From CAXTTV01 sp964247295 (GTDB lineage Bacteria; Chloroflexota; Ktedonobacteria; Ktedonobacterales; Ktedonobacteraceae): DNA of 11,032 bases. The notes under the pieces were generated by a model. It saw nothing but the letters and a program-made list of their open reading frames with translations, ran no database searches and was not told the origin of the DNA. Positions 5,251 to 11,032 of this stretch are shown piece after piece. The stretch is from the NCBI GenBank assembly GCA_964247295.1, contig CAXTTV010000166.1, positions 1-11,032 on the forward strand. Direction: 5' to 3'. Made by a program: the position numbers and the translations under genes. Every line of letters begins with the position of its first letter. The first letter of the stretch is position 1.

Positions 5251-6036
5251 GTGTTTTATTATACTGGAAAAACTGCTCTGATCACGGGAGCCTCTTCTGG
5301 GATCGGCGCGCGGTTTGCCTCTGATCTTGCGGCTCGCAAAACTAATTTGATCCTGGTTGCCCGTAGAGAGGAGAAGTTACGCGCGATGGCGGAAGAGCTC
5401 ACTCAGCGGGAGGGTATCAAGGTTGAGGTTATCTCTGCCGATCTGGGCAAAGAGTTGAGCGGCCAGCAACTTTATGAGGAGGTGGAGCGGCGCGGCCTTC
5501 AAGTAGATATTTTAGTGAACAATGCTGGCTTCGGGACGGCTGGACATTTTGATGAAATCTCGCCCGAGCGCGAAAACCAGGAAGTGATGCTTAATGTCGC
5601 GGCTCTGGTAAATATGACGCATGCCTTTCTACCTGCAATGGCAACCCACCATGATGGTGCGATCATCAATGTGGCTTCAACGGCGGCCTTCCAACCGCTC
5701 CCATACATGGCGGTCTACGGCGCGTCAAAAGCTTTTGTGCTCTCTTTCACGCTGGCGATCGCCGAAGAGTTTCGCTCGCGCGGCGTGCGCATCCAGGCCC
5801 TTTGTCCCGGAACGACTGAGACTAGTTTCTTTGACTCAATGGAATCGGAAGAGGCTAAAATTGGGGTGGTTCGCACGGTGGAGCAGGTGGTGGCAACCAG
5901 CCTGAAAGCGTTGGAGAATAATCGTAGCCTGGTTGTCGATGGACAATGGAACACACTTCAGACCGGGCTGGCTCAGGTTCTGCCCCTGACGGTCTCCGCA
6001 AAGATATCGAAACAGGTTATGAAAGTTTCTCACTAA
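5251..6036 (+). CDS. Classical short-chain dehydrogenase/reductase (SDR)
   Basis: NAD(P)-dependent oxidoreductase of 261 aa with a Rossmann fold, the standard classical SDR size. Motifs in order: TGASSGIG nucleotide-binding loop (12-19), ARR after the second strand (37-39, favouring NADP(H)), NNAG (90-93), N115, catalytic S143, Y156 and K160 in YGASK, and PG (186-187) in CPGTTETSF. All four catalytic residues (N, S, Y, K) are present. It resembles the group once annotated as DltE/YqjQ-like oxidoreductases, but the substrate cannot be told. The GTG start has a near-perfect AGGAGG 6 nt upstream. It follows tetR in the same direction, with the shared palindrome in the gap, so it is the likely main target of the regulator. 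Confidence 0.92.
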   Translation: MFYYTGKTALITGASSGIGARFASDLAARKTNLILVARREEKLRAMAEELTQREGIKVEVISADLGKELSGQQLYEEVERRGLQVDILVNNAGFGTAGHFDEISPERENQEVMLNVAALVNMTHAFLPAMATHHDGAIINVASTAAFQPLPYMAVYGASKAFVLSFTLAIAEEFRSRGVRIQALCPGTTETSFFDSMESEEAKIGVVRTVEQVVATSLKALENNRSLVVDGQWNTLQTGLAQVLPLTVSAKISKQVMKVSH

Positions 6037-6069
6037 TTATTACATAAGGTCGCTTCAAAAACGTCTGTT

Positions 6070-6079
6070 GGAGCGCTCC
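6070..6079. repeat. 10-bp perfect palindrome between SDR and MFS genes
   Basis: GGAGCGCTCC lies in the 112-bp gap. It differs from the proposed TetR operator. It may be a separate binding site or a small hairpin; no T-run follows, so it is not a terminator. Confidence 0.3.
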
Positions 6080-6148
6080 TTGTTTGCCAATGTTGATGAA
6101 GATAGCGTACCATGTAGAGAAAGTCTTTGTTTTTAAGGATCGCTAACT

Positions 6149-7384
6149 ATGCCTGGAACGCGTCTTCATCGCTCATCTCTGCCTGGTGCTCATAGCCTTG
6201 TGACCGCTCTCTTTATCGATGCTCTCGGTAGCGGCCTGTTTATACCATTTTCGTTGCTCTATTTCCAGGTGGTTTCCAGGCTCCCTCTTCAACAGATAGG
6301 TCTGGCTCTGAGCCTCGCGACGCTGTTGACCCTGCCAATGACTCCAATTACCGGCTTTCTAGCGGATCGCTTTGGCTCACAACGCATTATTGTTGGAGCG
6401 CAACTGCTGGAGGCTCTGGCCTATACTGGTTATCTTTTTGTCAATTCTTTTCCTACACTCCTGCTCACGGCGCTCCTGGCGACGGGAGGTATTCGCGTCT
6501 TCTGGGTAGCCTTCCCGACGTTTATCGCGGAAAATGCACCCACTGGCGAGAAGGATCGCTGGTACGGCTTGACCGCCGCAGCTCAGAATGGAGGCGTTGC
6601 TCTAGGTGGAGTTTTGGCCGGTCTGGCGATTAGTCTCAATGGTCCGGAAGGCTACCAACTGCTGGTAATCGCTGATGTTATCAGTTTTCTGATTGCCGGG
6701 CTGCTCATTCTCCGTCTACCCCACACCAGGAAGACCAGGAATGAAACGATGATTTTGACTGGCGGCTATCTTACTGTGCTGAAGGATCTACCCTTTATAG
6801 GAATTGTTCTCTGCAATATTCCTTTTACGCTTGGCATTCTGATGTTGGAGGCTGGTCTGCCTGTCTATTTAATTTATAGCCTGCATCAACCGCCCTGGGT
6901 TGCCGGCTTCGCTCTCACTCTCAGTACAATAATGCTGGCTCTAGCCCAATCTACGACCACAAAACTGGTTGATCCTCTCCGTCGAACTCGCATTCTTATT
7001 CTGGCTGGACTAATGCTGATTATAGGATGCACATTTCTGATGCTGACTACGGTCCTTCCCACATTTCTGGTTCTGGCCATTTTATTCTGCGCGATTGTCG
7101 GCTACACCGCTGCGGAACTGCTCCAGGGCCCAACCATCAGTACGCTGGTGGCGGAGGCTGGATCGGCTCCTCTTCAGGGCCGCTATATCGCGGCCTATCA
7201 GCTTTTTGGGTGGGGAGTAAGCGCTGCTCTGGCTCCCGGCCTATTTACATCTCTCTTTAGTTTAGGACCAATCTATCCCTGGTTAACACTGGCTGGACTC
7301 TCGCTGCTGGCAAGTATGGGCATTTTATTACTTGAACCTCACCTTCCTATGAGAGCAGTTATGAAAAGCAGAAAAACTCAATAA
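6149..7384 (+). CDS. Major facilitator superfamily transporter (12 helices), likely efflux
   Basis: Inner-membrane secondary transporter of 411 aa. About twelve hydrophobic segments are evident, in two halves separated by a hydrophilic loop at about 190-212. The MFS motif A between helices 2 and 3 reads GFLADRFGSQR (69-79) with the conserved Asp and Arg. A later element near 338-365, APLQGRYIAAYQLFGWG, is the RGRY-type loop followed by a Gly-rich helix, common in drug/proton antiporter groups. TAAAQNGGVALGGVLAG (142-158) fits the motif C region of exporters. The substrate is unknown; export is inferred from motifs and from the TetR and SDR neighbours. The ATG has TAAGGA 9 nt upstream. It sits 112 bp after the SDR gene and could be cotranscribed or have its own promoter; no clear -35/-10 was found. 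Confidence 0.9.
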   Translation: MPGTRLHRSSLPGAHSLVTALFIDALGSGLFIPFSLLYFQVVSRLPLQQIGLALSLATLLTLPMTPITGFLADRFGSQRIIVGAQLLEALAYTGYLFVNSFPTLLLTALLATGGIRVFWVAFPTFIAENAPTGEKDRWYGLTAAAQNGGVALGGVLAGLAISLNGPEGYQLLVIADVISFLIAGLLILRLPHTRKTRNETMILTGGYLTVLKDLPFIGIVLCNIPFTLGILMLEAGLPVYLIYSLHQPPWVAGFALTLSTIMLALAQSTTTKLVDPLRRTRILILAGLMLIIGCTFLMLTTVLPTFLVLAILFCAIVGYTAAELLQGPTISTLVAEAGSAPLQGRYIAAYQLFGWGVSAALAPGLFTSLFSLGPIYPWLTLAGLSLLASMGILLLEPHLPMRAVMKSRKTQ

Positions 7385-7451
7385 AAAATTGTGTCTTTCT
7401 CAGGTTTTCCTACGTGCTTCTAGCGATGCTAAGTTTGCTTAGATTCGCCAG

Positions 7452-7467
7452 CTAGTAGCGCTACCAG
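7452..7467. repeat. 16-bp near-palindrome over the stop codon of the Cys-rich gene
   Basis: CTAGTAGCGCTACCAG is a dyad with one mismatched pair (A7454/C7465). It lies between two convergent genes and may form a short hairpin at both 3' ends. No T-run flanks it, and no better terminator for the MFS gene was found between 7385 and 7460. Confidence 0.3.
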
Positions 7468-7709
7468 TTTGAGGGCCCCCGAATGCCGGCACCATGCCGC
7501 CTGCATTGGATCAGGCTGACGCCCTCTGGAGCCTCCCAGTTATAACCGGGCATCCGTAGCCGGCCTGGCAGGCAGGCAGGACAAACGGCTGCCGCTCCAC
7601 AACAATGGCAGACATACCAGCCCTGAGCTGTTGAGTTTACCCAGATATGAAACCAATCCTGTCCGGGATACCGTTGCCCCAACTCCTCACAATCATGCTT
7701 CTGGCTCAT
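7461..7709 (-). CDS. Cys-rich small hypothetical protein, putative zinc-ribbon
   Basis: An 82-aa soluble protein of unknown function. Its cysteines form spaced pairs: C34-x2-C37 (in VCHCCG), C43-x2-C46 (in VCPAC) and C69-x2-H72, plus C36 and C7. This would suit one or two zinc sites. It also has an aromatic N-terminal part (QDWFHIWVNS, WYV). No signal peptide or membrane segment is present. The ATG has only a weak GAGAAG 11 nt upstream, but it overlaps the stop of a 16-codon reading frame with a strong ribosome-binding site, which suggests coupled translation. It is transcribed toward the MFS gene. It is in the same direction as the PhnP-like gene, with a gap of 127 bp holding a candidate promoter. 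I do not recognise the family. Confidence 0.6.
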   Translation of the reverse strand: MSQKHDCEELGQRYPGQDWFHIWVNSTAQGWYVCHCCGAAAVCPACLPGRLRMPGYNWEAPEGVSLIQCRRHGAGIRGPSNW

Positions 7710-7756
7710 ACATTACATTTCTTCTCAAAATACGTTTTTTGATGAACACGAGCCAT
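7706..7756 (-). CDS. 16-codon upstream reading frame with ATGA overlap
   Basis: Begins at ATG 7756 with AGGAG (complement of 7763-7767) exactly 6 nt upstream. It encodes 16 residues (MARVHQKTYFEKKCNV) and stops at TGA 7706-7708, which shares bases with the ATG (7709-7707) of the Cys-rich gene. The peptide is basic and has no run of identical amino acids typical of attenuators. It could be a translated leader whose termination feeds initiation of the next gene, or the true N-terminus of that gene if a frameshift exists. Expression is inferred from the ribosome-binding site alone. Confidence 0.45.
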   Translation of the reverse strand: MARVHQKTYFEKKCNV

Positions 7757-7792
7757 AGCATACTCCTGTTCTAACAATAGATCAAGATGGCC

Positions 7793-7801
7793 AGTATAGC
7801 A
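7793..7801 (-). promoter_or_regulatory. Candidate extended -10 promoter for the Cys-rich gene
   Basis: TGC-TATACT on the minus strand (7801-7793) is an extended -10 element without a good -35. Transcription from about 7786 would give a 30-nt leader to the 16-codon frame. Confidence 0.35.
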
Positions 7802-7836
7802 AATCATTCTCAACTATTAGTGTAAAAAATGTTTGT

Positions 7837-8685
7837 TTAGACAGTCAACCCGTCATAGGCGATTTCATAACCATGGCGGGCGGCGATCTCTACCATCTGG
7901 GGATGCGGTGGGACGGTCTCGGGCGAGAAGTGGGTGGCAAAGATCCGCGCTTCTTTAGAAAGCAGTTCCTCTGCTCGCATGCGCGCTATCTGTTCTCGGA
8001 ACCGCCGGGGATTCAGATGCTCGGCCTCCAAAGTATCGATCCCGTAGGTGTGATCCAACACAACAAGATCGAAGCGCAGATGCCTCTGATGGCATGCCTT
8101 CCAGGTCTCTTCAGGCAAGGCTGCGGTGTCGGTCCCGTAAAAGATGGTCCGCCCCTCCCCTTCGATCACGTATAACAATGGCTCTACAGCTTGATCATGG
8201 TTGGCCGCCAGAGCGGTTACTCTATAAGGGCCAACATCGAAGGTCTGAAAAGCCTGTATCCGGTGCAGATCCATATGGAGCCAATCCCCGGCACGAGGAT
8301 CAAGGTCGCCATCGCTATTCACGTCTATGCCTAGCAATTGGGCAAGTTGCCCAAGCGTTCCAGTTGAAGCGTACATTTGTAGGCGTGGGACACCAACCAC
8401 ACCCCAATCGGGATTTCGCGAGAGCAGCAAGCTAGTATCCAGGTGATCGGCATGCGGATGGGTCTGCAAACAATAACGCACGTGTGTAAGTGGGCGATTG
8501 TGCAGAACTGAGGCAGTCATGATATCGGGACCAAAGTCGATCAAGAGATCATCGTTTATGAGGGCCGATGCGCGCTTTCTCAGGCTGCGGCCACCCAAAA
8601 TTCTGGCCTGCTCGCAGTGATTACAGCGGCAGAAGGCATTAGGATACCCTCCGGCGGCGGCGGTCCCCAGAAAGGTCAGATCCAT
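7837..8685 (-). CDS. PhnP-like metallo-beta-lactamase-fold phosphodiesterase
   Basis: Cytoplasmic metallohydrolase of 282 aa. The dinuclear metal signature HPHADH (H76, H78, D80, H81) is followed by H163 (ANHD), D186 (YGTDT) and H252 (ATHF), a full ligand set. The start LTFLGTAAAGGYPNAFCRCNHC carries C19, C21 and C24, and H223 lies in an EAEHLN segment. In E. coli PhnP a structural zinc is held, as I recall, by Cys21, Cys23, Cys26 and His225, a near-exact match in spacing. PhnP hydrolyses 5-phosphoribosyl 1,2-cyclic phosphate in the C-P lyase pathway. No other phn gene is visible, so this is an orphan whose substrate may be another cyclic phosphate; PqqB is a related alternative. It lies 18 nt after the response-regulator stop and is probably its operon partner. 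The ribosome-binding site is weak (AAAGAG). Confidence 0.85.
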   Translation of the reverse strand: MDLTFLGTAAAGGYPNAFCRCNHCEQARILGGRSLRKRASALINDDLLIDFGPDIMTASVLHNRPLTHVRYCLQTHPHADHLDTSLLLSRNPDWGVVGVPRLQMYASTGTLGQLAQLLGIDVNSDGDLDPRAGDWLHMDLHRIQAFQTFDVGPYRVTALAANHDQAVEPLLYVIEGEGRTIFYGTDTAALPEETWKACHQRHLRFDLVVLDHTYGIDTLEAEHLNPRRFREQIARMRAEELLSKEARIFATHFSPETVPPHPQMVEIAARHGYEIAYDGLTV

Positions 8686-8703
8686 GCTCGCTACTCTTTC
8701 TTA

Positions 8704-9390
8704 TCAGGCCTGATACTTTTCGAGGAGCAATCCTTGCTGTTGCGTTAGCGCGATGGCCTCGGCCCTTGATTGCACTCCCAATTTCCCATAGATACTGCTA
8801 ATATGTGTCTCTACGGTCTTGATTGAGATGGAGAGCCGCTGAGCAATCTCATGATTGCGGGTCCCCTGAACAACCAGCCTTAACATCTCGATTTCGCGCT
8901 GCGTTAAGGGCTCCAGCAAAATCGAAGGAGTCTCATGGTCTTGCTCTACCAACATTCGTACATCGGGAGCTAGACTCTGCCGACCCCGCGCGACATCGTG
9001 AACCGCCTGACGGATCTCGCTTGCTCTCGCGCTCTTCAACCAGTACCCTTTAACCCCATAGCGCAACATCGCATGCACGTATGCTGGCTGATCATAAGCA
9101 GTTAATACCAAAATGGTGGGACGCTTCAGGGTAGCCTCGACTGAAAGCATCGCCTGTGCGGCCTCAAAACCGTGCATCCCTTTTAGAGCAATATCCAGGA
9201 CTACCACATCCGGCTGTAAACGCTTTACGGCCTCGACGGCCTCCAGACCATCCTGAGCCTCACCGACTACCCGCAGACCAGCATCCTCCTCTAGTAAGCG
9301 GCGCGTCCCCTCACGCATCAGGGCATGATCATCCACTAAAAGAATTGAGATGCCCTCATGTGCCGGTTCAAATCTATCAGACTGTTGCAT
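8704..9390 (-). CDS. NarL/FixJ-family response regulator (receiver + LuxR-type HTH)
   Basis: Transcription factor of 228 aa, the standard NarL-type length. The receiver domain (about 14-130) has the acidic pair D20/D21, phospho-acceptor D66 (VVVLDIAL), the switch T97 (VLTAYD) and K119 (YWLKSA). A linker leads to the GerE/LuxR DNA-binding domain (about 160-217): LTQREIEMLRLVVQGTRNHEIAQRL, then SIKTVETHISSIYGKLGV, the recognition helix and dimer helix. All residues needed for phosphorylation are present. GAGAGGG lies 6 nt before the ATG. The start lies 14 bp inside the 3' end of the kinase gene, so the two are translationally coupled and are almost certainly partners. Targets are unknown; the downstream PhnP-like gene is cotranscribed. 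Confidence 0.95.
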   Translation of the reverse strand: MQQSDRFEPAHEGISILLVDDHALMREGTRRLLEEDAGLRVVGEAQDGLEAVEAVKRLQPDVVVLDIALKGMHGFEAAQAMLSVEATLKRPTILVLTAYDQPAYVHAMLRYGVKGYWLKSARASEIRQAVHDVARGRQSLAPDVRMLVEQDHETPSILLEPLTQREIEMLRLVVQGTRNHEIAQRLSISIKTVETHISSIYGKLGVQSRAEAIALTQQQGLLLEKYQA

Positions 9391-11032
9391 GTATTGCCCT
9401 CTCTCTCAACGGTAAAGCATCTTCTCCACGATGCGGCCAGACAGCCCTGACTGCTACTCCTCGACCCAGGCTACTTCTCAGTTGAATTTTTCCGCCAATG
9501 AGCCCCATACGTTCGTGCATCCCAATTAAGCCCAGGCGTTCTGCCTGTAGGCCAGAACGTTGAAAACCACGCCCATTATCACAGATGAGCAGGGAACACG
9601 ACCCCGACTCGGACCGATGCAGCCGGATCGTAATCTGGCTGGCCCTAGCATGCTTGAGAATATTCGCCAGGGCTTCTTGCATAATACGATAAAGAGTGAG
9701 CTCAACATCTGGTGTCTGACGCTGCCCACGAACACCTTTCTGAATGAAATGTACATCTACCTTTCCGCGTTGTTCTGTGTCCTGAGCCAGCCAGCTCAGC
9801 GCCTCCTCTAATCCTAACTCGTCCAATAATGGAGGCCGCAGTTCCAGACAGGTATGCCGTAAACTACTCACGATTGAACGAGCTACAGGCATTGCCTCAG
9901 CTACCTCAATCATTGAACTGGCGTCCGAAAGCTGTCGCACCAGCAACATTGCCTGCTGTAAAGCCTCATCGTGCAACTCTAAAGCCAGATGCCGTCGCTC
10001 CTCTTCCTGCGCGGTCATCACCCTGTGATTGAGCGCGCTCAGTTTCTGAGCATCTGATCTGGCCCGGTTCAGGTATCGGCTATTCACTTCAAGCACTGAA
10101 AGCTGAGCTACAAGCGTCCCCAGAAAGCTCAGATCCTGACGGCTATAGGGCTCAAGATTAAATTTCGGACCGACACACAGGAAACCACTTAATTCATCCC
10201 CTCGATACAATCCAAAGAGCAGAATCCCATCTAGCATTAAAGGCTCAGCATTGGGAGCGTTAGGATGTGTTAATGCCAGTTGTGCCACGCCAATCAGTCG
10301 ACTCACTTCCAGGGAGGCCGCCTCTGGTTTCTGTCGATAGATCTGCCAGCTCAACCCTTCCATTGGCGCAAAGGAATTGTTCCGATGCTCTTCTCTTACT
10401 AATAGGGCTATATCTGAGGTATTGAGCAGGGCTGCGAGCCGGGGCAGAATATACGCGCTGATCTGCTCCAGCCCCTGCAACCTTGTCACGGCTGCACTCA
10501 ATTCACGCAATGAACGGTTGTACTGGTAAAAGTCGTGGTAGAGCACCTGATCTCCTACATCTCTGACTTTGCTCCAGGTCAGGGGAAACAGGCAGAAGCA
10601 GAGGATCAGAACCCCCGCATAGACGTAATCGCGCATATCCGATTTTAAGAAACCACTGCTATCCAGTCCATTGAAAAGCAGTAAGCAGGGAAAAATGAAA
10701 ATGCTTGCCAGCAAAAGCCAGAGCAACAGGCGCATCACCTGCCGGCTGATCAGGCTGGTTGTCCCAAGCAATTGACGCCGGAACATCGCATAGTCGCAGG
10801 CGATCGGTAAGACGGCCAGCGGCACCAGTAGTAAGCGGGCAGAACTCTCACCCCAGATGCCCTTGAAATTCACCACCCCCAGGCTTAAAACCAGTGGAAG
10901 CAGGAGAAAAGCCATGCCAACTACTACCATTCGGGCCAGGTGCCGCTCACTCCGGTCCAACGATCGCACCCCCCATAACAAGACACAGAGTAAGACGATC
11001 ACACAGGCGATGTTATAGAGAAACGTTGATAA
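9377..11032 (-). CDS. Membrane sensor histidine kinase, NarL-partner type (N-terminus beyond the right edge)
   Basis: 552 codons are visible; the frame is still open at the window edge, so the N-terminus is missing. The GTG at 11002 is only the first possible start inside the window. Counting from the first visible residue, five hydrophobic segments lie at about 1-22, 35-54, 64-83, 102-120 and 136-153, then a GAF-like region (about 186-320) and a short coiled linker. The HisKA_3 dimerisation domain (about 341-405) has the phospho-acceptor H354 in LALELHDEALQQ and the conserved LRPPLLDELGL. The HATPase domain (about 443-535) shows the N-box (QEALANILKHA, N457), G1 box DNGRGF (485-490) and G2 box GLIGMHERMG. 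The membrane part has no large extracellular sensor, so it may sense the membrane itself, or the GAF region may sense a cytoplasmic ligand. Confidence 0.93.
   Translation of the reverse strand, partial: LSTFLYNIACVIVLLCVLLWGVRSLDRSERHLARMVVVGMAFLLLPLVLSLGVVNFKGIWGESSARLLLVPLAVLPIACDYAMFRRQLLGTTSLISRQVMRLLLWLLLASIFIFPCLLLFNGLDSSGFLKSDMRDYVYAGVLILCFCLFPLTWSKVRDVGDQVLYHDFYQYNRSLRELSAAVTRLQGLEQISAYILPRLAALLNTSDIALLVREEHRNNSFAPMEGLSWQIYRQKPEAASLEVSRLIGVAQLALTHPNAPNAEPLMLDGILLFGLYRGDELSGFLCVGPKFNLEPYSRQDLSFLGTLVAQLSVLEVNSRYLNRARSDAQKLSALNHRVMTAQEEERRHLALELHDEALQQAMLLVRQLSDASSMIEVAEAMPVARSIVSSLRHTCLELRPPLLDELGLEEALSWLAQDTEQRGKVDVHFIQKGVRGQRQTPDVELTLYRIMQEALANILKHARASQITIRLHRSESGSCSLLICDNGRGFQRSGLQAERLGLIGMHERMGLIGGKIQLRSSLGRGVAVRAVWPHRGEDALPLRERAIHATV

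Noticed and set aside
7429..7442. CTAAG-TTTG-CTTAG hairpin after the MFS gene as terminator
   Set aside because: The stem is only 5 bp and A/T-rich, with no T-run on either side.
7757..7762. TATGCT with TTGATC 17 bp upstream as a promoter on the minus strand
   Set aside because: It would start transcription inside the 16-codon frame and discard its ribosome-binding site; the extended -10 at 7793-7801 fits better, although this is not settled.
1..11032. CRISPR array, tRNA, rRNA, insertion sequence or prophage
   Set aside because: No regularly spaced repeats, cloverleaf sequence, transposase or phage genes were seen on either strand.

Overview
The window is a chromosomal stretch of a mid-GC bacterium with ordinary metabolic, regulatory and transport genes. 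The mix of proteins suggests Chloroflexota, perhaps the Ktedonobacteria: a small helix-turn-helix protein, a membrane-GAF-type NarL-family sensor kinase paired with its regulator, a short Cys-rich protein and a WHG-type TetR. This is inferred from protein style; no taxonomic marker such as rRNA is present. I see no rRNA, tRNA, insertion sequence or CRISPR array.

Left part (1-3971). The 3' end of an unidentified gene enters from the left edge. An AI-2E-family (PF01594) membrane permease follows on the + strand. It converges on a minus-strand pair: an adenosine-deaminase-superfamily hydrolase and, upstream of it, a type I methionine aminopeptidase. Upstream of these is a small Cro/C1-type helix-turn-helix protein with its own promoter. 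Two well-formed intrinsic terminators lie here. One follows map on the minus strand. The other serves the permease on the + strand and lies inside the last codons of the deaminase gene.

Middle (3972-7384). A gene-free stretch of about 500 bp holds a run of hairpins and a possible decayed reading frame. A + strand cluster follows: a TetR regulator, a classical short-chain dehydrogenase and a 12-helix MFS transporter. tetR has a consensus sigma-70 promoter whose predicted start site falls on the ATG, so the mRNA is probably leaderless. The same 15-bp imperfect palindrome (GGAAACA, two variable bases, GTTACC) covers the first codons of tetR and recurs upstream of the dehydrogenase. I read this as the TetR operator controlling both units. 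A regulator, an oxidoreductase and an exporter side by side fit a response to some small lipophilic compound, but the ligand cannot be read from the sequence.

Right part (7385-11032), all on the minus strand. A histidine kinase (cut by the right edge), a NarL/LuxR response regulator and a PhnP-like metallo-beta-lactamase-fold phosphodiesterase form a tight operon: kinase and regulator overlap by 14 bp, and regulator and hydrolase are 18 bp apart. Beyond it is a short Cys-rich hypothetical protein. It is preceded by a 16-codon reading frame with a strong ribosome-binding site, whose stop overlaps the protein's start (ATGA). This suggests translational coupling.
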